64,000 nucleotides of DNA, taken from Candidatus Harrysmithiimonas galli (GTDB lineage Bacteria > Bacillota > Bacilli > CAJFEE01). Position numbers and translations under genes: made by a program. Every line of letters begins with the position of its first letter. The first letter of the stretch is position 1. The notes under the pieces were generated by a model. It saw only the letters and a list, made by a program, of their open reading frames with translations. It made no database searches and had not been told where the DNA came from. Below are positions 1 through 10,014 of the stretch, piece by piece. The DNA lies in NCBI GenBank assembly GCA_904373265.1, contig CAJFEE010000007.1, forward strand, positions 43,108-107,107, written 5' to 3'.

Positions 1-1282
1 ACGCCATTTGTGCACCAACTGGATTGGCATTAAATGCATCATCAATGATGGTTAAATCAGCGTTCACCTTTTTTAGTGCCAAACGATGCGCAACCGGTTG
101 AACCTTTTGTACAGCAGAAGCCATTTTCTTTAATGACAGACCCATTTCTAAGCCAACCGCAATGGCACAAAGCACATTATAAATATTATGCTTCCCTAAC
201 AAATTTGTCTGAAACTGCACTTGTTCTCCTTGCACCTCTACAAAAAAATTAGATCCCTTTTCATTATAGATAACTTCGGTCGCACGGATTTTTGCTTCAG
301 GATTTTCAATTCCATATGTAACAATCTTACATGTATTTTGAATCGGATAAGTGGCAATATTTTGATCATCAATATTTAAAAAGGCTACACCAGACTCTGG
401 TAAACATTCTACAATTTCAAATTTCGTTTTCTGTACATTTTCAAGTGATCCGAACGTTTCCAAATGCTGTGGACCGATTGCCGTAATAATGGCATAATTT
501 GGGTGGACAATGTCACAAATCTCTTGAATATCCCCAATCTGCTTTGCTCCCATTTCAGCAATAAATACTTCATGAATTGGCTTTAAATGATTGCGCACTG
601 TAATGGTAACGCCCATTGGGGTATTATAGCTTTCCGGTGTCATTAAGGTATGAAATTTAGAAGACAAAACCGTATGCAAAATATGCTTCACACTTGTTTT
701 TCCATACGAACCAGTTACCCCGATCACTTGCATTCCCTTCATCTCATCGACAATACGACGCGCATCATTCATATAACCTTGATTGATTTTACGCTCAAAT
801 GGACTGATAATCGTATTGGCCAGCCAAACCACCAGGAAATTCAAAAAAGCAGCAAATGTTAAAATCAATACAACGAACGGACTGGTATCTTTCGCCGTAC
901 CAAAGATAAAAAATGTGCCCGCATAAATCATCAAGTATAATAGAGCAATGATCACAAATAAACGCTGTACACGTGCTGTAATCACAAGCGGTTTTTTAGC
1001 TGGCTTACGCTCTTGAGTCACTGTCAGTAAAATAAAAAACACAACAAAAGACAAAATGGCATACAGCTTATTTCCCATCAAAAATAGGAAAATAGATAAA
1101 AGTGGCAGTAAATCTCGTTTCATATATACATGTTTTGGATGTGCCTTCATCCATTTTACATATCGCTCATTGCGATAGGAATTTTGTTGGAGCATATGCA
1201 CACTTTTTAACGTTTTAATTGTTACATAACATCCATAAATCAGCAGCAATCCATATACATAAAGCAGTGTAGCAAAAGACAT
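1..1282 (-). CDS. murF: MurF-like Mur ligase with N-terminal membrane region (3' end outside window)
   Basis: Likely the UDP-MurNAc-tripeptide--D-Ala-D-Ala ligase of peptidoglycan synthesis. It is absent from the ORF track because its stop lies beyond the left edge. I read 427 residues from ATG at 1282. The first ~165 residues hold several hydrophobic membrane segments, an N-terminal extension known in some Firmicutes MurF-like proteins. The Mur ligase ATP loop GVTGSYGKTS is near residue 190, and IIDDAFNANPVG, typical of the MurF C-terminal region, lies near the edge. Its ATG overlaps the stop of the upstream hydrolase (TAATG), which implies translational coupling. A less specific Mur-ligase-family role cannot be excluded. 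Confidence 0.85.
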   Translation of the reverse strand, partial: MSFATLLYVYGLLLIYGCYVTIKTLKSVHMLQQNSYRNERYVKWMKAHPKHVYMKRDLLPLLSIFLFLMGNKLYAILSFVVFFILLTVTQERKPAKKPLVITARVQRLFVIIALLYLMIYAGTFFIFGTAKDTSPFVVLILTFAAFLNFLVVWLANTIISPFERKINQGYMNDARRIVDEMKGMQVIGVTGSYGKTSVKHILHTVLSSKFHTLMTPESYNTPMGVTITVRNHLKPIHEVFIAEMGAKQIGDIQEICDIVHPNYAIITAIGPQHLETFGSLENVQKTKFEIVECLPESGVAFLNIDDQNIATYPIQNTCKIVTYGIENPEAKIRATEVIYNEKGSNFFVEVQGEQVQFQTNLLGKHNIYNVLCAIAVGLEMGLSLKKMASAVQKVQPVAHRLALKKVNADLTIIDDAFNANPVGAQMA

Positions 1283-2052
1283 TATGATTTTTCACCGTCT
1301 TTCTTTAAAAAATGATCAATAATGATCTGAAACTCATAAAACTTTTCCAAATAGGAAAAATGTCCGCAATCTTTCAGAACCACCAGACCAGCATCCGGAA
1401 TTTTTTTCTCCATAATTTTTCCATCTGATATCGGAGTTACTGTATCATTTTCACCCCATATCAACAAGGTTGGAGCCTGAATTTTCGGCATAAAAAGCTG
1501 TAAATCTTCATTCACAACAAGAACCATTGTTTGTTGCATTACACCAGACACATTTGTATAATCGGAAGAACCAAATTTTGCTCGCAGCTTTTGCAACAAC
1601 ACTTCTTCTTTTCGATTGACAATAGGAAACTTCAATAAATATTTTGCTGTTTTAAATGAATAAACCTTCAGATAATAAGATAAACTTCTTTTTGGCTTTA
1701 TTCCAGCACTATCCACAAGAATCATCTTGCAAACTGGGTTTCTTGAAGCATACACGATGCCAACTCGGCCCCCAAAGGAATGTCCCATTAAAATCGGATT
1801 CTTGATTCCCAACTGTTTGACAAAATCCTCCAGCATTTCCGCATAATCTTTAACTGTCCATGGCTTAGGTGGGTCTACACTTGCACCAAAACCTGGAAAA
1901 TCAATGGTAAATACACGGAAGCAAGATGCCAAATGCTGATGAACCGCCGCAAAAGCTTCAATATTCTGACCCCAGCCATGCAACAAAATCACATCTTGCC
2001 CAGATCCATTCATAATATAATTGATTTTTACACCTTTTGCTTGTATTTCCAT
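1282..2052 (-). CDS. alpha/beta hydrolase
   Basis: A 256-residue cytoplasmic alpha/beta-hydrolase-fold protein. It shows the oxyanion-hole motif HGWGQN near residue 25, the nucleophile elbow GHSFGG (Ser about 92), an acid-bearing WGEND near 200, and a catalytic His in DCGHFSYLEK near 231. No signal peptide is seen. Substrate is unknown; such proteins are esterases, haloperoxidase-like enzymes or MenH-like hydrolases. The stop overlaps the murF-like start, so the two are probably co-transcribed. Confidence 0.8.
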   Translation of the reverse strand: MEIQAKGVKINYIMNGSGQDVILLHGWGQNIEAFAAVHQHLASCFRVFTIDFPGFGASVDPPKPWTVKDYAEMLEDFVKQLGIKNPILMGHSFGGRVGIVYASRNPVCKMILVDSAGIKPKRSLSYYLKVYSFKTAKYLLKFPIVNRKEEVLLQKLRAKFGSSDYTNVSGVMQQTMVLVVNEDLQLFMPKIQAPTLLIWGENDTVTPISDGKIMEKKIPDAGLVVLKDCGHFSYLEKFYEFQIIIDHFLKKDGEKS

Positions 2053-2527
2053 TTCATGCAGCCTCCATCATGACTCATTCCCGCTTAAATTCTTGCATAT
2101 CACATTTCTTTATCATATCAAATTCTACTTGCTTTTGCTATATAGATACAGATATATCCATTTATGCATATGCATATATGTGTATTTTCGTGCTTTTACT
2201 TTTAAAATGGACACCAAAAAAACAGAGCAGATCTTATTTCAAACAGAAACCATCTACTCCATGAATAGCTGAAGTTACTTTTCTTTTCCCAATCAATCTT
2301 TTATACTCTCACACCATTTTTAATTTGATTTCAAACCATTTATAGGAAATTTTTAGAAATATATTTTGAAATATAGTATAATGTTAAGATGGAAGAAATA
2401 GCCAAACTATTTTGGTTATTTTATCTTAAATTGCTGAATCTACTAAAGTTTTACCAATAAAAACAAACTTATGCTTACTTTCTCAACCGAATCTAAGAAA
2501 ATATAAAACTGTTAAGGGGGAACCAAA
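2053..2527. other. gene-free interval upstream of beta-helix gene
   Basis: Divergent spacer between the minus-strand hydrolase and the plus-strand beta-helix gene. It holds the promoter listed separately and a small inverted repeat around 2396-2422 in the 5' UTR (arms near AATAGCCAAA and TTTGGTTATT). The track ORFs at 2021 and 2037 are AT-rich noise. Confidence 0.5.
2354..2382 (+). promoter_or_regulatory. putative sigma-A promoter for beta-helix gene
   Basis: TATAAT at 2377-2382 lies 17 nt after a weak -35 match TAGAAA at 2354-2359. It implies a long 5' UTR of about 140 nt before the TTG start at 2528. Confidence 0.45.
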
Positions 2528-3985
2528 TTGCTTATAAAAAAGAAAAATCGTAGAAAGTTGATTTTACTCTTGATTGCTTGTTTATTTTTACAAGCAACAT
2601 CAGTCATGGCCAATGAAACCAGTGCCGAAGCGGACGCACCATTGATTGTCGAGCCAAATGCGGAAGTTCCTGTTGAATCAAATACTGAACCGCCACCAAG
2701 CACATCCTCTGTTGGTACACCAGAAGAGTTTGGTGCAAATGCATTCGACACAGAAGATGACACTGAGGCTTTGCAGCAAGCTTTAGATACATATGATACC
2801 GTTAAATTGACAGACGGCGGTGTATATTATATTTCTGATACACTTTATATAAAGAAAAATCAAAAAATTTATACACCTGAAGTACGTGCAAGCATTATAC
2901 AAACCGTACCATTAGCAGCACTTTCCAATGTTCCAAAGTTAAAAACAACTCTGAAGCTAAACAAATGGCTAAAAAAAGGGCAATCAGCTATTCAAATTGC
3001 TGCACCAGACAGCATGATATCAGATCTGTTCGAATCGGATACTGTTGACTCAAATACATCTGAGTTAGATATTGCCACAAATGATTTTATTCTCATGCGA
3101 TCCGACCAATTATGGAAGGAAGATAACCGTGGATATTTACGAAAAGGAGAAATTCATCTTGCGCAATCCTATACAGATGGTCTTTTAACGCTATCTGAAG
3201 ATCTTTTTGATACATATTATGCGAGCGAAACCGTTACCATGAACATATATGAACCGATGACTGTGGAACTTGACAATATTGAATTTAAAAATTCAACACC
3301 CGTTTTCAATACTTTGATTAGCATTTGGTATACACAAAATTCTGTATTCAAAAATCTTAACATTGCCAATGCAAAAGAAGCCGGAATTATTTTGCAATAT
3401 AACTACAAAGCTACCATTGAAAATAGCACATTTCATCTAGGAATTACAAAAGACGATAGCCAAACCGGCTATGGAATTCAAGATAACGGCGGTATTTATA
3501 CATCCATCTCAGAATGCACGTTCAGAGGAGTTCGACGTGGTGTTGATTTATCCGGAAACGTCCCAAACTGGTACAGTACTGTGGAAAATTGTGAAGCATA
3601 TGGACCCATGAACACCACGCAGTTGGCAACCGGAAACAGTGGATTTGGCACACATTCAACCTGTATGTATGCAACGTTTCGGAACAACTATGTGAAAGGA
3701 TTCAGACAAGGATTCGCACTGCGTGGCTCAAATCTTCTGTTGGAGAACAATACAGTGTATGGAAATCAAGATTATTTTCTACAAGCAACACATGGAACCA
3801 ATATTACTGTGCAAAAAAATACGTATACACGTTTTAGCAAAAAAACAAAACTTCCCGTATTTGCCAACTTGACACAAAGCTTTTCTGGGAAAATTAAATT
3901 GATTAACAACCAGTCTTCTCCGGTTACCAAATGGACAAGCAAAGCCAAAAACACCAGCACATCGGGAAATAAAACAGTGAAATAA
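2528..3985 (+). CDS. secreted right-handed beta-helix (pectate-lyase-like) protein
   Basis: A 485-residue exported protein. The start is TTG, supported by AAGGGGG seven bases upstream. A basic N-terminus and a hydrophobic stretch ending near VMA form a signal peptide. An acidic, Pro/Thr-rich linker (about 30-60) is followed by EEFGANAFDTEDDTEALQQA, typical of the first turn of pectate-lyase-like beta-helix proteins. Repeated N-rich turns (VENCEAYG, FRNNYVKG, LLENNTVYG, VQKNTY) then form the helix rungs. No LPXTG or other anchor is visible. Substrate is unknown; a polysaccharide-acting or surface role is inferred from the fold. It appears monocistronic with its own terminator. Confidence 0.75.
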   Translation: MLIKKKNRRKLILLLIACLFLQATSVMANETSAEADAPLIVEPNAEVPVESNTEPPPSTSSVGTPEEFGANAFDTEDDTEALQQALDTYDTVKLTDGGVYYISDTLYIKKNQKIYTPEVRASIIQTVPLAALSNVPKLKTTLKLNKWLKKGQSAIQIAAPDSMISDLFESDTVDSNTSELDIATNDFILMRSDQLWKEDNRGYLRKGEIHLAQSYTDGLLTLSEDLFDTYYASETVTMNIYEPMTVELDNIEFKNSTPVFNTLISIWYTQNSVFKNLNIANAKEAGIILQYNYKATIENSTFHLGITKDDSQTGYGIQDNGGIYTSISECTFRGVRRGVDLSGNVPNWYSTVENCEAYGPMNTTQLATGNSGFGTHSTCMYATFRNNYVKGFRQGFALRGSNLLLENNTVYGNQDYFLQATHGTNITVQKNTYTRFSKKTKLPVFANLTQSFSGKIKLINNQSSPVTKWTSKAKNTSTSGNKTVK

Positions 3986-4032
3986 TCGTTTGTCACTCAA
4001 AAATGATTTCAACATTTTCTTTATAAAAAATA

Positions 4033-4079
4033 AAAAATGCACTTATAAACCCATTTTTTCGGTCTACAAGTGCATTTTT
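4033..4079. terminator. bidirectional rho-independent terminator
   Basis: Arms AAAAATGCACTT (4033-4044) and AAGTGCATTTTT (4068-4079) form a 12-bp stem with A/T tracts on both sides. It lies between the converging beta-helix and tyrA genes and can serve both. Confidence 0.8.
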
Positions 4080-4289
4080 ATTTTTTCTCACCTGAGCATA
4101 TCAATGAAACAACCAACTCAATCAAGAGCAATGCCTTAAAGGCGCCAATATCAAATTTTATGGTGAATGCTCCCCATCTAAATCCAATGGAATGGTAACC
4201 CTACTTTTTCAATCAAAGAATGCAAAAAAATTGAGTAGGCTTCTTGACTGATAGATTCTTTTTCATAGCAACCTCGTGCAAAGATTTAT

Positions 4290-5387
4290 TCAAGAAGGAA
4301 TCTGTGATTCATAGCGCGCTTTTGTCAAAACATCCTGGACAATTTCTCGATCTGCTTCATTTTGAAAGCTGATACGTAAAATCCCAAATATATCTTCTCG
4401 CTCTTCAATAATACGAATATTGGTAATGCTAATATTTAATGACTCAATCAAACCAGTCACATGCGCAATCGCTCCTGGACGGTCAACAATATCTACAAAT
4501 AAATCATAAAAGCTTGGAATGGCGCCAGATCCCTTTTGTGGCAAACGATCACGAAATATGCGCGCCTCATCAAAATATGCGTAAATTCCAGCTGCATCAT
4601 TTTTTTCAATTAAACGTTTGATTGAAAGCATTTCCTCTGACCATTCTTCTAATAAGGAAATGACATTAGCACGGTTGGAACGAATAACATCCAGCCAAAT
4701 CTCTGGGCTACTGGAAGCAATACGTGTAATATCTTTAAAGCCACCTGCTGCCAACCTTTGTGTAAACGGATGAGACTGAGAAAAGCGCTCCGTTTGCCGA
4801 ACAATCCCTGCTGCAATCACATGTGGAAAATGACTGATCATTCCAGTTAACCGATCATGTTCATCGGCAGGCATAATTTGAAAATGGGCAGCAGTGCCCG
4901 ACAGCAAATTCTGCAAATCGGAAAGCTGAAAATCTGTTATTTGTTCTGTCGGTGTAAAAATATAAAATGCGTTCTCAAATAAATGCGCTCGAGCTGCTGC
5001 AACACCAGTTTTATGCGATCCTGCCATTGGGTGACCACCGATAAAACAAATCCCTTTTTCAAGTAATGGATCCGCTGCTTGCAAAATTTCCTGCTTTGTA
5101 CTGCCAGTATCTGAAATCACCACATGTTTTTGTAACTGAAAAGTAGATAGTTCCTGTAAAATCTCACAAATGGCAGAAATTGGTGTCGCTAAAAATATAT
5201 AATCTGCGCTCTCTGCCGCAGTATGTAAACTTTTTGTATATGAATCAATTATACCTAGCTGTAAAGCCAATGCACCTTCTGCATCATTTAAATCATATCC
5301 GATAATTTGAACCTCATGTTTTTTTCGAATTGCCAGTGCAATGGAACCGCCAATCAACCCTAAACCGACCAATAAGATTTTTTTCAA
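4290..5387 (-). CDS. tyrA: prephenate dehydrogenase with C-terminal ACT domain
   Basis: Oxidises prephenate to 4-hydroxyphenylpyruvate with NAD in tyrosine synthesis. The NAD-binding GLGLIGGSIA is at residues 8-17, followed by the TyrA fold with GGHPMAGSHKTG near 117 and HDRLTGMISHFPH near 178. The C-terminal ~70 residues (DIVDRPGAIAHVTGLIESL onward) form an ACT domain, expected to mediate tyrosine feedback as in Bacillus TyrA. At 365 residues the length is normal. It lies 27 bases downstream of hisC and is the last gene of the aromatic operon. Confidence 0.93.
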   Translation of the reverse strand: MKKILLVGLGLIGGSIALAIRKKHEVQIIGYDLNDAEGALALQLGIIDSYTKSLHTAAESADYIFLATPISAICEILQELSTFQLQKHVVISDTGSTKQEILQAADPLLEKGICFIGGHPMAGSHKTGVAAARAHLFENAFYIFTPTEQITDFQLSDLQNLLSGTAAHFQIMPADEHDRLTGMISHFPHVIAAGIVRQTERFSQSHPFTQRLAAGGFKDITRIASSSPEIWLDVIRSNRANVISLLEEWSEEMLSIKRLIEKNDAAGIYAYFDEARIFRDRLPQKGSGAIPSFYDLFVDIVDRPGAIAHVTGLIESLNISITNIRIIEEREDIFGILRISFQNEADREIVQDVLTKARYESQIPS

Positions 5388-5414
5388 AGCGGCTACCTCC
5401 GTTTCTACCTTTTA

Positions 5415-6488
5415 TCACTTTCTCTTCTTATAAACTTTGGAGAATACTTTAATAAACTGCTCTAAAACTTTTTGTTTTGGTATGGTCACACGGATTCCAT
5501 TTGGAAATGCACGAACAATAAAGCCTTTTTGTTCCAAACGGATTGAAAGCTGTTCTGCATTGGAAAGCTTCATATAAACAAAATTGGCTTGTGATGGATA
5601 AGATTTGATTCCCATCGTTCTACAATAGCTTTCCAGCATTTGTCTGCCTTTTTCATTTTCTTTTACACATTTTTGAATAAATTTTTGACCTTTTAACGCA
5701 CCAAAAGCTGCAACTTGAGCAATTGTACTTGTATTAAACGGCAGCCGAGCAAGATTCAGCTGAGTAATGAATTCTTTACGAGCGACCGCATAGCCAATTC
5801 GATAGGCCGCCAAACCGTAAGCTTTGGAAAATGTACGTGTAACCACAATATTTTCAAATTCTTGAATCCATGGAATTGTTTCGGCAAAACAATCCGTTGT
5901 TACATATTCATAGTACGCTTCATCCAACACAATTAAAACATCTGGAGGAACTTGCTTAACAAAGTTAAACAAATTGGTTTGATCAACAATTGTGCCCGTC
6001 GGATTGTTTGGATTACATATCCAGACAATTTTTGTTCTTTCATCAATCGCCTGAAGCATGCCTGGTAAATCATGTACACCAGCAATTAAAGGGACACGCT
6101 TCACATCAGCGCCCTCAATCACTGCATGATGCGCATATTGAGAAAAAGTCAAATCAGCTTGTACAATATTGTCTCCAGGCAAAAGAAGCGCACGACTGAT
6201 CATTTGAATGATTTCATCCACACCCGCACCAAACAAAATCTGTTCCTCTTGAACATTTAAATGTGCACTCAATGCAATCCGCAAATTCATCGCTGCACCA
6301 TCTGGATAAATATTCGGTGTATGAAAATATTTTCTGATTGCTTTTTCAACTTTTTTTGAACAACCGAATGGATTTTCATTGGATGCCAGCTTGTGGATTG
6401 TATCCAACTGATATGTTTTTTGAATCGTTTCTATTGAACGACCTGGAACATATGCTGACAGCTTTGCAAATTGCGGCTTTACTTTCAT
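5415..6488 (-). CDS. hisC: histidinol-phosphate / aromatic aminotransferase
   Basis: PLP-dependent fold-type I aminotransferase. Visible are the substrate-binding N-terminal SNENPFG, the CNPNNPTG motif near 160, DEAYYEY, and the PLP lysine in TRTFSKAYGLAAYRIG. Sequence type is HisC, but its place between aroA and tyrA suggests transamination of phenylpyruvate and 4-hydroxyphenylpyruvate, a second role known for HisC in Bacillus. The track start (GTG at 6497) sits within the ribosome site AAAGGGTG; I prefer the ATG at 6488. Confidence 0.9.
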   Translation of the reverse strand: MKVKPQFAKLSAYVPGRSIETIQKTYQLDTIHKLASNENPFGCSKKVEKAIRKYFHTPNIYPDGAAMNLRIALSAHLNVQEEQILFGAGVDEIIQMISRALLLPGDNIVQADLTFSQYAHHAVIEGADVKRVPLIAGVHDLPGMLQAIDERTKIVWICNPNNPTGTIVDQTNLFNFVKQVPPDVLIVLDEAYYEYVTTDCFAETIPWIQEFENIVVTRTFSKAYGLAAYRIGYAVARKEFITQLNLARLPFNTSTIAQVAAFGALKGQKFIQKCVKENEKGRQMLESYCRTMGIKSYPSQANFVYMKLSNAEQLSIRLEQKGFIVRAFPNGIRVTIPKQKVLEQFIKVFSKVYKKRK

Positions 6489-6497
6489 AATGATCAC

Positions 6498-6791
6498 ACC
6501 CTTTTTATCAAATTATATATGGCCATTCCATCGATGTTCTTTTACTTTGCTATTTTTGGCATTTACCACCACTTGGCAAACAAAAGAGATGGTGGCATTA
6601 CATCCTATTTTACAATCGTTAAAATTCCTGCTAAAAAATAGACGTTCCAGCTATAGAAAAACTTTACTTCCCCAATCGTACTCAATATAAATAAAAGACA
6701 AACCATCAACAGGGCAAAATCATAAAGTTGATCATCTAATAAATAATGAAATGCACATATTCAAATGAACATGCGCATTCATTTTAAATTC
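6498..6791. other. aroA-hisC intergenic spacer
   Basis: About 290 bases between aroA and hisC in the same direction, long for an operon. I see no strong terminator or second T-box. The track ORF at 6490 is not credible. A secondary promoter could lie here but none is clear. Confidence 0.4.
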
Positions 6792-7874
6792 TTACTTTTT
6801 TTCCTGGTTCATTAAAGGACCGACTGCATCCATAAATTCATCAAATTCTGTAAAATTTAATTGTTGCTGTGAATCAGACAAAGCTTCTGGCGGATTTGGA
6901 TGCACTTCAACCATAACAGCATCTGCTCCAATCGCAAGTGCTGCACGTGCAGATGGGATTAAAATATCTTTACGTCCGGCTGCATGGGTCACATCAACCA
7001 TAACTGGCAAATGTGTTTCCTTCTTTAAAATTGGAACTGCGTTAATATCCAAAGTATTTCGTGTTGCTTTTTCGTAAGTTCGAATGCCTCGTTCACATAA
7101 AATAATATTTGGATTGCCTTGACTCATAATATACTCCGCTGCATGAACAAATTCTTCAATGGTTGCAGATAAACCTCGTTTTAAAAGAATCGGTTTATGC
7201 ACACGCCCGGCTGCTTTTAACAACTCAAAATTTTGCATATTTCGTGCGCCAATCTGAATAACATCTACATAGGTCAATGCAGGTTCAATATCGGCTGGTG
7301 TAACAATTTCTGAAACAACTTTCAAGCCGTATTCATCACCGACTTGGCGCAAAATTTTTAACCCTTCTATACCTAACCCTTGGAAATCATATGGTGAGGT
7401 ACGTGGCTTAAACGCACCTCCGCGAATAAATTTCAATCCTTTTGATTTTAAAACCGCTGCCACTTCACGAACTTGTTCTAAAGACTCCACTGAACATGGT
7501 CCAGAAATAATGGTTTGTGTACCGTCACCAACTGGCACATCTCCAACCATAACAACGGTATCTTCCAACTTTGCTCTACGAGATACAAGCAATACTTTCT
7601 TTGATTTTTCAACTTGCAAATCAATGCTTTCTTTAAATAAAATTTTAAAAATATGACGAAGCATTGTATCTGAGTAAGGTCCTTTATTATGTGCCGCCAA
7701 ACGATCCAATACCTGCCGTTCTCGCTTCGGATCATGATATTTTAAACCTTTTTTATCTTTATACTCTCCAACCTCTTTTACCAATTGCCCACGTTTATTA
7801 AAAAGCTCCAAAAGCTGTAAATCTAAGGCGTCAATTTCTTCACGAATTTTTTCAATTGTTTTGTTGTTTTCCAT
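6792..7874 (-). CDS. aroA: bifunctional chorismate mutase / DAHP synthase
   Basis: Condenses erythrose 4-phosphate with PEP, the first step of the shikimate pathway. Residues 1-90 are an AroQ-type chorismate mutase domain ([20 protein letters not shown], then [14 protein letters not shown]). The rest is a class I, type Ibeta DAHP synthase with [24 protein letters not shown] and a late [10 protein letters not shown]. This fusion is known from Bacillus, Listeria and Staphylococcus, where prephenate/chorismate bind the mutase domain as feedback signal. It is the first gene after the T-box leader. Confidence 0.93.
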   Translation of the reverse strand: MENNKTIEKIREEIDALDLQLLELFNKRGQLVKEVGEYKDKKGLKYHDPKRERQVLDRLAAHNKGPYSDTMLRHIFKILFKESIDLQVEKSKKVLLVSRRAKLEDTVVMVGDVPVGDGTQTIISGPCSVESLEQVREVAAVLKSKGLKFIRGGAFKPRTSPYDFQGLGIEGLKILRQVGDEYGLKVVSEIVTPADIEPALTYVDVIQIGARNMQNFELLKAAGRVHKPILLKRGLSATIEEFVHAAEYIMSQGNPNIILCERGIRTYEKATRNTLDINAVPILKKETHLPVMVDVTHAAGRKDILIPSARAALAIGADAVMVEVHPNPPEALSDSQQQLNFTEFDEFMDAVGPLMNQEKK

Positions 7875-7908
7875 TCCTATTCCTCCCTAAATTTCCATAT
7901 CAAAATAA

Positions 7909-8192
7909 TAAAAGTCCCTTGCGGTTTCTTTTGAAAATACCGCAAGGGACGAATATATCGTGGTACCACCCTTGTTCATGAAGCAAAATGTTTCATCTCA
8001 TCACGAATACCGGCGTGAACCGCCCTTTTCATCTGATAAAACAAATGACAAAGGAAAACTCCAAGCTGTAATTCGCAGTCAGCTTTTCACCAATTTCCAC
8101 CACCATTGGCTCTCTGCATCCATTTTGAAGGGAGCTGAACATGCTACTTTTGACTCTTCATCGTTTTATTTACTTTATCGCATTAAAGTGTT
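7909..8192 (-). promoter_or_regulatory. T-box leader, probably Tyr-specific, controlling aroA operon
   Basis: On the minus strand, AAGGGTGGTACCACGA (about 7959-7974) is the T-box antiterminator sequence that pairs with the uncharged tRNA 3' end. It is followed by a strong terminator just before aroA. Upstream is a stem I region with AGAGAGCC and a GGTGG apical element. Near its 3' side, GAATTACAGC places TAC (8068-8070) in the specifier position, a tyrosine codon. Uncharged tRNA-Tyr would thus raise expression. The T-box is certain; the specifier is my reading without folding. Confidence 0.93.
7914..7950 (-). terminator. T-box regulated terminator
   Basis: Minus-strand stem GTCCCTTGCGGT/ACCGCAAGGGAC with loop ATTTTCAAAAGAA, followed by TTTTATT. 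It competes with the antiterminator formed by the T-box sequence. Confidence 0.92.
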
Positions 8193-8198
8193 ATGTGT

Positions 8199-8227
8199 AT
8201 TATAGAAAGGTTCACTATAAAAGTCAA
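8199..8227 (-). promoter_or_regulatory. sigma-A promoter of the aroA T-box operon
   Basis: On the minus strand TTGACT (8227-8222), a 17-nt spacer and TATAAT (8204-8199), close to consensus. Transcription should start near 8192, which gives a leader of about 315 nt before aroA. Confidence 0.85.
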
Positions 8228-8303
8228 TAGTTTTTAAAAAAATTGTTTGAAGAATTTTTGAACCCAATTTATTTCATTGTTCACAACCAAGGATGATCAT
8301 TTC

Positions 8304-9840
8304 ATATCCATACATCCTATGTTACGGTTCAACGAGATTGCCCAGTTATGCGGAGCCAATGTCCGTGAAATTTCAATACATCCTATGTTACGGTTCAACG
8401 GACTAATCCAGATGCTAATGTAACAGGTAATCAAAATTTCAATACATCCTATGTTACGGTTCAACCCTATCGTCAATCGACACTAAGAGTTATGTTGGAG
8501 AATTTCAATACATCCTATGTTACGGTTCAACAAATAAAATAAAAGGAATTTTAAAAATACAGCAAGAATTTCAATACATCCTATGTTACGGTTCAACTAA
8601 ATTCGCCTTTCTCACTTTTGCATTTTCTTCCAATTTCAATACATCCTATGTTACGGTTCAACACAAAACCATTCCTATCCTCTGGAAATTCAAGAGGATT
8701 TCAATACATCCTATGTTACGGTTCAACCACGACCCTATCTACTGGGAAAGAAACAAGGTTGTATTTCAATACATCCTATGTTACGGTTCAACTTAGCCAT
8801 TTCTGATAAACTTGTAATCTCAAACATAATTTCAATACATCCTATGTTACGGTTCAACCGCGATGTACCCGATCTGTTTGGTCAGCGTTTTGATATTTCA
8901 ATACATCCTATGTTACGGTTCAACATATTCTGGCATTGGCAAACCAGAACCGCTAAAAGATTTCAATACATCCTATGTTACGGTTCAACTTACACATATC
9001 GTTTTTTATAACTTTAAATTTAACCATTTCAATACATCCTATGTTACGGTTCAACTTTTAGTCGCTGTGTTGTTAATTCGATGTTTTCAGATTTCAATAC
9101 ATCCTATGTTACGGTTCAACCTCTTGTGTTGGCTCCGCTTGTCGTTAAGGTCACGGATTTCAATACATCCTATGTTACGGTTCAACAATGACCTGGTTGC
9201 TTGTAAAATCTTCGTTTTTGTATTTCAATACATCCTATGTTACGGTTCAACATCTTCCCTGTATTTAGCCCAAGAATCTAAAGAAATTTCAATACATCCT
9301 ATGTTACGGTTCAACCTAATTTATCAGCCGGAAAAACTATTGGACTAACAACATTTCAATACATCCTATGTTACGGTTCAACAACTATAAAAAATATTAT
9401 ATTTACCTATCCCCTTCATTTCAATACATCCTATGTTACGGTTCAACCTCTTTCCTATAACTTTCACAGGCTATGGCAATTAAATTTCAATACATCCTAT
9501 GTTACGGTTCAACAACCACGGTAATACCTCAAAACGCGAATCAAAAAAATTTCAATACATCCTATGTTACGGTTCAACATCTCTCACAGCAATACCATGC
9601 AAATAAAAAAGATAATTTCAATACATCCTATGTTACGGTTCAACAGGTGGGAAATGTCATAGAGAAGTTATATTTATACTATTTCAATACATCCTATGTT
9701 ACGGTTCAACACTGTCTCCCAAACAGATACAGGCATTTCTTTTTGGATTTCAATACATCCTATGTTACGGTTCAACCCTGTGTTGTAAATGGAACAAAGA
9801 TTGCTGTTGCATTTCAATACATCCTATGTTACGGTTCAAC
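8304..9840 (-). CRISPR. CRISPR array 1: 24 repeats, 23 spacers (type I-B)
   Basis: I count 24 copies of a 30-bp repeat every 64-67 bases, with spacers of about 34-37 bp. In crRNA sense (minus strand) the repeat begins GTTGAACCGTAACATAGGAT and ends GTATTGAAAT, the ATTGAAA(C/T) end usual for Cas6-processed type I-B repeats. The leader-distal copy at 8304-8333 has two changes near its 3' end, typical of the trailer repeat; the other copies look identical. The array follows cas2 directly, so newest spacers should be at the 9840 end. Two spacers recur in altered form in array 2. Track ORFs here are repeat translations, not genes. Confidence 0.98.
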
Positions 9841-10014
9841 CATTGCGGTTCATATGATCTATGCCTTTCATTATACAGGCATAACGTTGAAACATCAACA
9901 ATTTTTATAATTTTTTCCAATGATTTATGATTTTTTTAGAAAAAAGAAAAAGAATACGATAAACATTGAAATCTCAACATATAATTGCCCGATTGCCATC
10001 TTGTAATTGGAAAA
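9841..10014 (-). promoter_or_regulatory. CRISPR leader of array 1
   Basis: AT-rich 174-bp interval between cas2 and the first repeat, in the leader position for a minus-strand array. It starts CATTGCGGTTCATATGAT (plus strand) and contains TTTTTTCCAAT. A related sequence flanks array 2 on the same side. A promoter for the pre-crRNA is expected here but I could not choose one. Confidence 0.75.

Noticed and set aside
8618-9910. Track ORFs of 62-161 aa with repeated ILCYGST, IHPMLRFN and NTSYVTVQ motifs
   Set aside because: These are translations of CRISPR repeats in three frames, not proteins.
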